From: Epinephelus fuscoguttatus
Lineage: Eukaryota; Chordata; Actinopteri; Perciformes; Serranidae
Length of the DNA: 64,000 nt
Direction: 5' to 3'
Assembly (NCBI RefSeq): GCF_011397635.1
Contig: NC_064755.1
Coordinates: 17,777,282-17,841,281, forward strand
A model generated the notes under the pieces. It ran no database searches. It was given only the letters and a program-made list of their open reading frames with translations, and was not told the DNA's origin. Of the stretch, positions 19,481-41,434 are shown in pieces. The number at the start of each line of letters is the position of its first letter. Positions within the stretch are counted from its first letter, which is position 1. The position numbers and the translations under genes are program-made.

Positions 19481-22400
19481 ATAGTATTCCTGACCGAATA
19501 CATAGATATTTGAACCGCTACATTAATGATTGTGACTAAAGGATACTCATACATGAGAGAAACCAATCATCATCAATAATATTGTTATGGTGACCAAGCA
19601 AAAAGAATCATTGTTTTTTATTTAACTAAGATGGAGCATTCTGATTAGTTCAGAAAATGGTGTCACATCCCTATAATATCATATGACTAAAAGACAAAAA
19701 AAGCCAAGACTTTATCAAGCCTTATCTCATTTCAATATCATGTGATGTGACGCTGCTATATATAGAGGCCTTTTTAATAACTGTTTATCATTGCCATGAG
19801 TGCTTAAAGGATTAGATGAATGTTCAACTTGTCAATCAACAGCAAAGTAATTACTAGTAATTTGTTGATAAGTGATTTAACAAGAAAATACCAAACTGTG
19901 GCTGATTCACGTTTTTCAAATGTGATAATTTGCTGCTTTTCTGTTGTTGTTTTTTATATCTTTGTGAATTGGACCTGCCAAGATCCTGGTGTGAAATTTG
20001 GTTGAGCTAAGTTTGTCTCGAAATTAACCAAAGTGAGGTCACACTTCTGTAGAGATTGCACATCGTCACCCAGGTTGAAAACAGACACACCACTGAGGAG
20101 ATGAGTGATGGCTCCATGGAATAATAGCCCCGATAGTTGTTTGTCTTTTGGCATTTGTATAAAGGCTAAATTGGGCTCACTTGGAATTTCCTCTCTATTA
20201 TCGTTTCTCATTTGTGTCTTTTTTAGATGCCATTTAGATTTGTTTTTGCTCCAAATGCTTAACATCCTTGCAGTGAAATTAGAGCTTCCCTCCAGTGCAA
20301 TGCTGTTCCCCTTCCATGTACCATAATCCCCCATTTCTGTGTTGAACATGAAAATTATGATAAGCAAATCACCAGTGAACCTAGCATAATTTCTGCTTAT
20401 CTTTTGACTCAAGATGAGCTGACTTTGGCCCCAGTTTGGGTTTTTTCATTGGGTAACAGGTTGAATCATTTTGGCACTGTAAAAACCAGTGCTGTGTTGC
20501 AGGGTTTGCAGCAGTATACAAACAGAGTAGGTATCAGATATCATGTTGTTGTGCGCTTATTAGTTACCTGTGCATTTGAATCTTGGTGTGAAGGAGGTTT
20601 GTATTGCAGAAGGGGATAATTGTGAAAATGGTTACACACAAGATGAAATTTAAAAATAGCATGACATTCAGTGGGAGGTTGCATAACTTCCTCAAACATT
20701 GTGTATTTTCCCTTGTGCATTTTAACCATGCATTATTGACTTCGTATCCAAATCTGACTTAACAAAGCTTTTATAACATAATAGTGCCACTTATTTGAAC
20801 TCGAGGTGATAGCTTGCATCTGACTTCTCTGCTTTTATTATGACTCTATCCTTTGCTAGGAAGAGCATCCAGTTATGAGAATGTGGCTTTCTCAGCAGGG
20901 TCCTGTGGTTTTGTGTTTATGAATACTGTTCCCTTGACATTCCTGTCCTCGTCATACCACCCCTTGAAAAAGTGCTGCCACTCTGGGAAATAAGGCCTCT
21001 CTGTCTGGCCTGCGACTCCAGCATCTAAAACTTTGTGTGGTCATTGTTATATTTAGACACCCCCCTCCCCCCAGGTAATGGTGGAGGCAGCAGCAAGGAC
21101 CAGAGAGGCTGTTCTCAGGCCGGGCAGATGCAGGGAGAGGTGATAGCGAGCTCCCTTTCCTCAGACTCAGACTTGTTTTTTCCTTTGTTAAGATGGGGGA
21201 AAAGGTAGTTTTGGATGGTGAGTGTCGTTTTTGAAGTTGTGTTCTATGTGCTCAGCTTTGGGAATACGATAAGGCAGAGCGACAGTGGTAATACAGAGTG
21301 GAACAGGACAGAAAAGCCCCTTGGGGACAACAAGCTATTCTGAGCCATGTGCTTTTTTCCCCAGTCCCTGTTCTCTGGATGTTTTGCCCCTGGGTCACAC
21401 AGTCTCTGTGTCGCTGCTATTTTTCTATGCATAAACACAAATGCTACAGCGTACAAAAGAATCAGAGGGACAGTGAGGAGGAAAGAGAGTCTCAGACAGC
21501 GAGAAAGACAAGGAATCTCTTGTTGAGGAGACTTTGTTGCCCGGCCAGCAGTTATCTCACATTGGCCTAATTTGGTATCATTCTCCCTGTTCCTAAGACA
21601 ATTTTCTAGTTCATATGGTTTCAGTGGTCACTTCAACCCAGTCAAGAGCAGATTGAGTTAGCACACTGTTTGTCATGCTTTGCTGTGAGTCAGTAGCCAC
21701 TATGTACAATTCCTGAGAGGAACCACTGGGTTTAGGGTAAACAATTGGCCATTGTCCATGCACCATCACACCTGCAAAACGCATGTGTGGTAGCATGGAA
21801 CTTTGACATATGCATCCTTGTAATGTGTCTGAAGGCTGAAGTTTTTTTTACATCCACACATCATTGTTGCATATATATTGATCATTATGGGCAACATGCT
21901 TGAAGATGGCAAGCACGATTAAACCTAGTAGTACAACATGTTTTTCTGTTTAACCAGTCAATTGTGTAGTATGCACTGATATGAATCACCCTAAGTCTTA
22001 CACCAGAGCCTCGGGCCTACATTTCTCCAGTTTGAGCAGCTTTACTGTATCTCTGGAGTTCCATCTGGACTCCATACCCTCCTCTAGAGAAAGAGACGGC
22101 TGTTGAACATCTCATACCAGCCTGCTTAGATTTCCTGTGGGGCGACTCGGTGATATTCTTAGTCCCTGAGGTGCTCCCTTTTTATAACATGACTGTTTTC
22201 CAGTGCCAAATCAGCGTTGTGCTGAGAGGAAATTAACAAAAGATCTGTTGAGGGTGAACATGACTGCAGTCTGTGGTAGAAATATGTGAACCACGACAGG
22301 AATTTATAAGCACAAAACATTAAGAAATCTATAATATTTATTCATGTAGACCACAGCTACCTTGCCCTTGCTGAAAACAGAGAAACCCCCTCTTAGTGTG

Positions 22401-23167
22401 ATTGTCTCTCCCTTTCTCTCTGTCTCTCTTTCTGATATTTTGCACACACTGTGTGTCTGACACCCATTAAAAACTGGAGCTCCGAGGCCATCTGGGACTT
22501 CAGACTTCTTCATGTGGAAATTAGAGCCATGTGGTCGCTTGTTAGCCTCCTTCCTTTTTCTGAGCTGGAATGATATGCTTGTTCTCCACAATCACCATGA
22601 GCCTACAGCATTAAGCTAATGTAATGCCTGGGATGATTACATAGAGTGCATTACAGTACGGTCTTTGAAGTCAGTTGCCGTAATTGTATTAGTTATTACC
22701 GGACTACTTACTGAGTGATTACCTACCACCACAGTGGCAAATAGAGTAAATTTAATGTGTTTTGATATCATAAGAAGGTCCTGTTTAGGCACCATAGCAT
22801 TGTGCAAACACACACAAAAGCATAGATGTCATGGGATTTTGGTATTCTGGAGACACACAGAAAGGGACCCAATCACGCAAATGAGAGGCATGTGATGAGG
22901 TTTTCTGTTGGTTGTCTATTAGATTACAAGAAACCTCTTGATTTCCCATTTTAGTCCTTTTAAATTTAAATACAAAAGCAGGCGCCTCCATTTATGAATC
23001 ATCAAACATAAAATGGTATTTTCTTACTTGCCTTTGGTATTTGGTGGGCGGTAATTTCAGTGAATCCAAGCTTGTACACGACTGTAATACATACTGAACT
23101 ACATACTAAAATGGCAGATGTATGATAGAAGAGTCACCGTATGGGAGTATGCTCTGTGAGGTTAACC

Positions 23168-23216
23168 AGGTTGAGTGAGTGCACGGCCTGAACTTGTCTG
23201 ATCTCAGAGTTAGAGC
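23168..23216 (+). repeat. 5S rRNA-like fragment (possible SINE3-type head or pseudogene)
   Basis: The segment GAGTGAGTGCACGGCCTGAA followed by CTTGTCTGATCTCAGAG resembles the internal-promoter part of vertebrate 5S rRNA (GAGCACGCCCGATCTCGTCTG and ATCTCGGAAG). Similarity fades on both sides, so this is at best a short relic and not a functional 5S gene. Confidence 0.35.
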
Positions 23217-26200
23217 GTCCTTTGGCTGACCACACAGCATGGACTAATCATTCAGTGGTAAAAAGAACCAAACATCTGTCGTCTTCCCCGCCGTCACGCC
23301 ATCGGGTCTGGGGAGAGGGTTTGAGTGCCAGCCATGAAGAAGATGCTCTATGAAAAAAATTGATCGGATCTTAAAATGAGATAAATCCGTCCCTTTGGGT
23401 TTGAATTCAGTATCTGTAAGTAGGATGGAACCTCCCTATATCCTTCGTGCTGTTGGCATAAACTTTCCACACCCCAGTGTAGTTTCACTGAAGGGTTTCA
23501 GCTCAAGATGTCTGCCCACTAAAACACACATACTTAACATACACACAGAGTAAATACACGCCCCTTGCTATCACTCCAGTGTAGCTTGCTGCACTCAGAG
23601 TTTCCAAGCTCCCACAGTTAGTTGACTCCTGCCAGACTCCTTTTAATCCCAGGCTGTCATTCTTGACTTGGCTTTTGTATAATCCTCTGCCTTAACTCTG
23701 AGTGATTCAGATTAAGATTGATTATACGCCAAAAGAGAGATGATTATGGATCAAGAAAATGTAGAAATATATGTTAGAGGATATGTGCTTTATCATCTCA
23801 GTGAAATGGGATGAAAAGTAAATGAATACAGCAGAATGTGTAATTTTAGTGTCACAATCTCATTTGAATTTAATGTCATCAGTGATTTAATGCAACATCA
23901 GCTGTCTTACGAGGCTCTTAGACTAAGCCTGTTGGGTTCCGATGCACAAAGACTGTCTTACCCCCTTTACATCATTGTAATGAAATACTTGTCCTAATGA
24001 TTTTGTGTCATGAAAGTCTGAATATTTATAGTTTTATCAATAAGGGCATGTGGGTCATACCTTGGCTGAACACAGCGCAGAGATATGATCCATTTGGAGA
24101 CATGTTGGTGATGGTGTACATCAGCTAAGTGCTGCATTTTTGCTAAACACCATGCTATTAGCTGGATGTGATTCAGAGTGCTGTGCAAACTGTTTTGTGG
24201 TTACAGCAGTGCACTGACAACTTATATACGCAAGCTAGATTTAGAGCTCTATGTCATAACAGGAAATGATGTCACCCAGGCCCCAGGCTCAACATCTTGT
24301 ATCCTGTAAGCAAGCAGGTTATCAAAATTAAGCCATACAGGAAAGGGGTTTTTCACTTCAGTGCCATTTCACTGACTAAACTGGCACACCTAGTGCTCTC
24401 ACCACCTTCGCCTCACTCCACCTTCATTTTAGAGACTTGTTAAAGGATTTTTTTAATGTAGAATGTGTTTGTGAATATCTATGTGCGTTTCATCGTGTAA
24501 ACTTCTTTACTGCTATAAATAATTTGCATCTTAATAAATCACTTTCTCCCTATACTTGTTCTCACACCTAAAGACATGTACCCCCACCAACTACACTCCC
24601 CCAGGTGTGATGTGTAACTGTCGTTGCGTGATCTCTCTTCCCACTCTGTGACATTCTCTGTTGCTTACTCAGTTTTTTCCACTAGCTTCCATCTGTTTGA
24701 CACCCCTATCCCCACCACAACTAGCCACCTTTCTAGCCACCACTTGAAAAGAGCTGTCAAAGTAAATTTCTCTGTACCCAGCCACAAGAGGTAATGTCTT
24801 TGATGGCCCATTGAGGAGGGCCTCAGCTGCGTTGGTGACTCACAAGCAAAACACCACCATTGTTAATGTGAGCCGACCACTGTGGCATTACTCATGTCTT
24901 TCTTGCTGACTACGAACACCAAGTCTGGATAATTTGAAGCTTTGTCCGTAAAAAGGGTTTTCCTTGGTTGGAGGAAGACGCATTTTGTTGTCATACTCTT
25001 GTTGCAGTTCTCACTGAACCTGTTGTTGAAGGAGTGGCAGCCGCTGGTTTCCTTTTCTTCCTGACCCAAACACAATACTATCAGCAGTCTGGAGTCCCAG
25101 CACAGGAAGTAAGCAGCTTGAACCTAAAGATGAAGCATAACAGACCTTTTACAACCATATACCTTGCTAGTAGCCTAATTAAAAACAACTCGCAATTTCA
25201 CATGTGCAGCTTGAATGAAAAACATTTCTGTTTTGTTCCTTCAGACAAACATGACTAACATTAAGGCCCCTCCAGAGCCTTGAAGTTAGTCATGTGTTCC
25301 GTAGAATCTGTCTCAAAGCTCTTGCTAGTCATGTGCTGCCATTTCTTGGTAAAATGATTAATCTGTGAAATAAGAATTGTAGCCAGGAAAAGAAAATAAG
25401 AGGTTATTTTATGATAATAAATGCTGGTAGTGTAAACACAGCCGTGATAACTGGTTTGGCCTGGTTTTCATTTGCTAACTCAAATATTTTTAGGGTAACA
25501 CTTTACTTTGAGTCCCTCTATTTAGCATTTATAAGTTATATTTGAATAAGCAGGGGACACAAACAGGCCTTCAGTGTTAAATGTTTTTGTGGGTCAGACT
25601 TAATTTTGGTATCTTCATCCCTTGAGAGGGTAACAAGATACAGAAGGTTGACAATCTCAGCTTTCGTCTTTACTTAATTTCATTGTCAAGCTTTGTCACA
25701 GCAGAATTGTGAATGAAAAATACTAGACAGACTTTTTTCCTGACAAGGTTAGAGCCATGTTAATGACACCACCTCGCAGACTACTTTCTCAGCTGTTCAG
25801 AAAAGCATGCTCACGCCTAAAAACCTGAAATAGTTTGACCTGAGATGGACGAGAAAAGAAAAATTTTAAAAAGGAAAGCGTAGAACAGCGGAGGCCATTT
25901 GTTCAGTAGTCTGGTTTCACTGCCCACCTGTCAGACAAGAGACTCAGCTGTTGTTGTGATGGAGAAGACTGGATGCTGAGGCTGGATCAAGTTGAGGGAC
26001 TTGGTAGGTAATGAAAAGCATAAAGCAAAGCTCTAGTTTCTTTTTCTCACTCACCTGCTGTCCTGTGCATTCTCCTTACCTCTTCTTTTCTCTCTCTCTC
26101 TCTCTCTTTGTATACAAACTGCATCTGGATTTTTTTTTTGCCCAACAACCTGACCCCTGTAACTCCTCTGTCAGTGTGCCCACCGCTCTGGAATTAAGTT

Positions 26201-28149
26201 GTAAATTATGCAGGGGAATGCCGCATCATTTCAGACAAAATGTGTTGTGGTCAGCACAACGAAGCACGAGGGTCTGTAGGGAAATGCTAAAGGGTGTTTG
26301 TGTGAGGTGGCAGGTGCCTTCACACCTGTTGCTGCAAGGCATGCCAGACATACATACCGCCTCAGGCATCAGCTGGCTACACATGTCAAACGTCAGTGAA
26401 AGCACTCCTCAGTCATGACATGTGTTACATTTACTTGGCTTGGGCATCTGTCCCATGACAGCATTTAAGGTTGCAGCACGAGAAAGGTTGTGTAGTCCAC
26501 CTTGTTGCCTAAAATAAACAGCAGATAGTAGCAGGTGGTCCTTAACTCTGATGCTTTAATGCTTACAGTAGAGTGAAATGGTGCGACTGGCCTGGGTTTT
26601 GTGTCCGTTTCTTTTATCTCCTGTCATCCACTTTGCCTGCTAGGCATAACTGGCATATTCTTCATATCCACATGTCACTTTGAGATGCTGGTCTTGCAAA
26701 CGCAAGATGAGGCTGTTCTCTCCTGGGCAATTATTGAGTCCTGACAACTGCTCAACAGCCAGGCCTGCTGCCAGAGCTCATCAGCCCTGGGAAGGCTAGA
26801 GGCAGGCTTAGAGGGGCAGACAGGGGTCAGGGGGGTTATACTGTGAGAAAAGGGGAGGTGGTGCAGCTCCAGGAGCATCTGAGCTCTGGTTTCACCAACA
26901 GCTTCGACCTCAGTTGTCAAATTTCTGTTTCTATCCTCACGGGCTCAGGCCAGTCTGTCGCTTTCTTGCACACACACACACATATTATAGCAACATAAAG
27001 TCCCATGATTGTCACTCTGTGTCACACTTCATATATGGCTTTCATGACCCGCTGGCCTTCTGTGACTGTCTGCTTGTGATTAACCCTCAAATGGAATGAC
27101 ACACATGCTTTTTCCAGTAATCAGAGCTTCAACCTGATTCTCGATCACAAAGTAATAAACCTGTGGCGACACATCAGAGGATTTTTGGGTTGTTGTACAC
27201 AGTGTTTGTGCGTTCCAAAATCAAGGAAGGGAAAAAGTTTGGAAAGCTTCCTTGGAACCATTTCACTGCAAAGATTATTTGATGGTGTGAGAGGTTTAGA
27301 GGTTCAGTCTAAACCGTTCTGATCCACTCACAGTCTGACCTGAGCTGGCCTTATCAGAATAAATTATTGGGATTTGCAACCTGAAATTTAGACAAATTTA
27401 GAACAAGGCGAGGAACAAGCCCTAAACAGTCTGTGACAGTCACATGTAACACGTCCACACAAAATCAGGTCTAACATGAGAACAAAAACTGTCTTGTTTT
27501 CAAGTGTATTTTCTGTATACTCATTGAAACAACTTGGACATGAAATAGATTCAGTAATACAATGGCAAAATGACACTTTTGGATGTGACTACTATTCCTA
27601 AAAATAGCCGACTAATGTTCAGTATACCACTATTCATAACTTCACACTGAGAGTCAGTGAACTCGTGCTGTAGTCTAAATAGCCTGACAGTTTTGTCATC
27701 TGAAGCTGTGGGCCCACTAAAGGGAAGTTGCTGATGACCTTGTGGATTCCAGCCTGCCATATGTCTACTTATTAAGAACAACAGTTTGTACAATTTGTCA
27801 GATGTGTAACTGTTATTTTGGGTTTTAGTGGTGGATAAGTAAGTAAGAAAGTTAGTATATATGCTGGTGAGACATATGGAAAGGATATTTAGCATGCTGT
27901 GTGGTCTTTTTCAAGATGACATCATCTCACATGATGCCTGTTCTGTGTAACCGCCACTATTAAGAGGTATGCATATCCATAGGTACGAGCCCCTGTTAGG
28001 AAACTACTCACAGCGCTGAGTGTTCCTGATGAGAACACTGAAACGTTCTGCACTGTTCTGTAGCTGACCTGCACTCTAATTTCAGCTTGAACAGGTCATG
28101 GGTTTTTCTCATGTTAATAAACTCATTGAACTCATTGAGTTTTTGTGGC

Positions 28150-28455
28150 CATAGCACCTAAATTTTTGAAATGCTGTGCCTGCTCACTTACAGTCTGCTG
28201 ACTTAGTGGTTTCTTTAGAAATTCAGCTAAAGATGCACCTGTTTAGACAGGCGTTTGGGTAACTTGAATGCATCAGATCTTTATTTTATTCATATTTTGT
28301 GTATTGCCCTTTTGGCATGTAGCTCATGTAGTCACTCTGTGTTCTATGTTTTCGTTTTTTGCTGTATAATGCCCTTGTGAAGCACTTTGTGACCTGTGAC
28401 CTAAGCTACTGTTAGCAGTCAATTTAACGTCAATTTTAACATTAAAGCAAAATGT
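28150..28455 (+). mobile_element. Degenerate LINE 3' end (L2/CR1/Rex1-like)
   Basis: The translation gives APKFLKCCA, and then, after a shift, SADLVVSLEIQLKMHLFRQA. This resembles the tail of CR1/L2/Rex1-type ORF2 proteins (APKLWNSLP ... LKTYLFRQAF). It is followed by GAAGCACTTTGTGACCT, close to the usual 3' UTR phrase of these elements. It is a decayed fragment just upstream of usp6nl's first coding exon. Confidence 0.5.
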
Positions 28456-28642
28456 ATCCACCCATCTAGGAAGGGTTAAAGTATGCTTATCATCTCTCCA
28501 TGCCGTCTCTACACCAACAACCAGCAGTAAAACGATAAGCTACCACATCTTATAAATGTAAATGTTTGGTCACGTTGATATGGTTTATGCCAATTATGTT
28601 GATTATAAATGATATTTTGTCTTCTTCCTTCCAGATTTTGAC

Positions 28643-38013
<9,371 letters not shown>

Positions 38014-40249
38014 AGTTTCACACTGTCATCGAAGCGTCACTGATTATGCCAAGACGATTCGGACTCTCTGTCGATGCTTGATCAGTGTTCAAAGCCATTT
38101 AAGAGGTGAAAGGCCAGTAGCTATTCAGTGTGTCAAAGGTTTGTGTGTGAATGTGTGTGAAAGGACTTTTTTCATTGATGTGTACAGATTTATGTGATAT
38201 TTGCACCTTTTTTGTAAGGGCAGTTAACTTTTTTAAGTGTCAAACTTGTATTTAAAACTGCTGTCTGTGTTACTGTTTGCTGCACAAAACGTGAGTGTTA
38301 ACCCGCCTGCTCTTGTTCGTTTGCGAGACCCGATTCGGTCTTCAGTTCAGTGGGTGGTAAAGGAGAAATTTACACAGAAATAAGGTGATCTGATACCAGC
38401 TGAGTGTTCCGCTGTTGCTTCATCGCCAGTCAGTTCCATTTTGTTCCAACAAAAGTGTCTTAACCTGATCGCAGTGCACTGAGACAAGCAACTCTTAACA
38501 CAAACGGCTTTCGAGGCTGCAGAGTGATGTCATCTTTGCTAAAGCACCCAAAGCCTATACATTTATAGTGTATTTATGGTCAACTGTGAGCAGGCTCACA
38601 CATCTTAACAGTATGTCAAACTGTAACGAGTATCTAACAATTTTTTTACTGGTCAATACTTGATAACAAAGGACCACTAAACCAGGTTGCGCCAAAGCAG
38701 TTTGCATGCACACTTTTTTTTTAAAAAAAAAAAGTTGTAACACCAGCAACAGGGAAGACATGGTGCAATATGTCACTGATGTAAATATAGAAGCTTGTTT
38801 CATTTACATGAAGCCCGGTCAGGTTTTTCCCAGGCAGGCAGTTGTGGGTACTCTGTGGGTACTTTGCTGCTTTTTTATGTTTTAAAGGGACTCGTAATGA
38901 TGATCAGTGCTATATCTGTTTGACACGTGGGTTCACAGCAATAACGTACTGTTTCATGTATATATACATGCATGTATCAAGGCTAAACGGGAAGGTTTTA
39001 TTGAATGCAACTTATTGTCAGCACTGACAGATACAGTAAAAATCCTTGTCACAATATTTATGAAGAGTAGCTCCATCTAGTGGCCACAATGTGTCATTGA
39101 CAGTAGCTAGCTTCAAGCCAAAAAATGAAGTCCTTGCATTAAGCACACATATCCAGTAACCATGACATAAATGCTACCTATCATGCTTATTTATGAATGT
39201 GCACACATGAATACAAGGACAGATTCCTTAAGACACTGTTCTCTACTGCCACAGACCAGGGAGAAAAGAAAATGAAGCAAAGCTGAATCTATATTTTAGA
39301 GCCATTGTAAAGACTGTTGTCAATGTATTTTAATTGCTCTGAGCAAAAGAGAAATGGAAGTTGAGCCATAACATACTGTACAAGGACCTAATAGTCAAAC
39401 ATGTTTATATTGTTCATGCAGTTACATATTATGTTTATATACTACGTCTAAGCATCAGTTTGTTTTTTGCACTGACCTTTGTTATTACCGAGAGGTTTTG
39501 CAATTCTCTTGAAGTATTCAGATTTGTAACGGAGTTCCAGGTTACTGCTAAAAATAATGTTCCTCTTAGGAAGCGATGTTAACAGATGTTGTGTTCATGA
39601 ACTTTGGTCTCGCTGCTGCGATGCGTCCCTAACAACTTGGATCGGGGCCTGCACACAAGTATGTTTGGCTCGCGGGAGTATTCTTTAGTCACGTGACCCA
39701 ACCACCAATTGTACATCACTGCTCCTTTTATATGAATCTGGTTGACATCAGTGATGCTGTGGCTCAGACCAAAGCTTATGTACATTTATGCAACTACTTA
39801 TTTGAGTTTTATAAAGAGATAAACCTTAGCTGCCTGTTGTCTTCTCTTTCCCACAGAGACGATCCACATCTGGTTCAAGATATTTATTGCACACCCACAA
39901 AATCGTGTCATCTTACTGTACATATTTTAGGTTTTTGCTTTGCAATGTGTTTTACACACAGTAAACAATTGTAAGAGCAAAGGCTGTTTAAATATAAAGG
40001 CATCTCAAAAGCTTATTGCATTAAATATGGAAACAGCACTGATACGGCGAATAAGGCCATTAAAATATACGAGCCGTACCTCATCAGTGAGGCACATTAT
40101 TAATATACAAGGCTCACTCTTCATCTGCCAACACCCTGATTGTCTCCCAGAGGACTGTGTCAGGGATGGGTTAGTACAAAAATAAGGTGAAATACATGAT
40201 CTTTGGTAAAAGTAGTCGAAGCCAAATTCAGCTTTCTGACAAAAATATA
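38014..40249 (+). other. usp6nl: usp6nl 3' UTR and downstream intergenic DNA
   Basis: The region follows the TGA at 38011-38013. No canonical AATAAA on the plus strand was seen in the first 2 kb; ATTAAA variants occur near 40,020 and 40,058. The UTR length therefore cannot be set. A T-run followed by an A-run near 38,715 forms a small hairpin. No gene was recognised. Confidence 0.5.
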
Positions 40250-41048
40250 TACTGGACAAAAATTTAAATCCAACACTTTTGTTTTTGCTCCCATTTTTCA
40301 CAGGTTTAAGTTAGAGATCTAAGACTTATTTCATGCACTCTCTCAAATTTTGGTCACAAATTTGTTATGATACATCTAACCTAGTGTAGGGATGGTTACA
40401 ATAAAAGGCCACTCTAAAATGTGCAGTTTTATATCACAACACGATGCTACAGATGGCCCAGGGAGCGTACCATTGTCATGCTGACTGCAGCAATGTCCAT
40501 CAGAGCTGTTGCCTGTGAACTGAATGTTCATGTCGCTACAATGAGCTGTCTTTGAGTAAATTTAGCAGAACATCCAACTGGCCTCACAACCGCAGACCAC
40601 ATGTAGCCACATGCAGCATCTTCCCCTGCAAGATTGCCAGAGACCAGCCACTCGAACAGCTGCTGCAAAATTTGCATCATCATTTGCACAACCAAAGATT
40701 CTATGCGCAAACTGACAGAAACTGTCTCAGGGGGGGCTCATCACCATGGCTTGACCGCAATTCGTTATCGTAACCAACTTGTGAGGTTGTGAGGCTGGTT
40801 GGATGTACTGCCAAATTCAGGGAAGTGACATTGGAGACGGCTTATGGTAGTGAAATGAGGCACACGTGTCTTGATATGCCACACTCATCTTGGTGGATAT
40901 ATTATCTTGGATTTTAACACATTTGTGACCAAATTAGAGAGAAATATATCTACTGAGTGCACGAAAAAAGTCTGAAGATCTTGAACTTCAACCTGTGCAA
41001 AACGGGAGCAAAACCAAAATTGCTGTGTCAACATTTTTGCTCAGTGTA
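40250..41048 (+). mobile_element. Decayed Tc1/mariner-family transposon
   Basis: Ends are inverted copies: TACTGGACAAAAATTTAAAT on the left and TACACTGAGCAAAAATGTTG at the right end read in reverse. Inside each end lies a shared TTTTGCTCCCRTTTTKCACAGGTT block. The boundary bases are TA on both sides. The middle has remnants of the transposase N-terminus (PHNRRPHVAT, HNQRFYAQTDRNCLR), matching the helix-turn-helix part of a Tc1-like transposase common in fish. The catalytic part is deleted. It lies between the convergent usp6nl and uevld genes. Confidence 0.8.
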
Positions 41049-41434
41049 GATACATTCCTACGACATTCTTTAGATGCTTTTGCATAGAATTCCATGACGT
41101 TCTAAAAATATAACAGTGCATTCATGTAACATGTTCCAGGTTGCAAAGTTTGTATGAGACAAAATGAGTAACTGATACATTCAAATACAAAATGCAATCT
41201 GTACACTGATACGTACCCACATTTTTAGTGTCCAATGAAAATATAGAAACAAATCTTTTGATTAAACCATACATATTTAAGACAAGAAGGCAATTTTGAT
41301 CATAACTTCAACACTCCAGTGTTAATTGCTGACTAAAACTGCATTTAACTTCAGCACAGTTACAGTCCAGCTGTTGATAGCTGCTGCTGCTAAACTGCTC
41401 GGTTAAACCACAACTTCGACTACAATCATATCCT

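Larger units (their letters stand above)
16840..28634 (+). other. usp6nl: First intron of usp6nl (11.8 kb)
   Basis: No second gene could be established inside this intron. It holds a 127-codon minus-strand ORF of unknown origin (17,277-17,660), a degenerate fish repeat near 19.3 kb, a 5S-like fragment near 23.2 kb and a LINE 3' remnant near 28.15 kb; the rest is unremarkable. A long first intron after a non-coding exon is common in RabGAP genes and may carry enhancers. Confidence 0.6.

Noticed and set aside
19954-20412. 152-codon minus-strand ORF
   Set aside because: No recognised domain, no splice context and low-information composition; treated as chance.
25495-25570. AGGGTAACACTTTACTTTGA sequence as a MITE end
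   Set aside because: Similar to known fish element starts, but no opposite end was found, so boundaries and class are unsupported.
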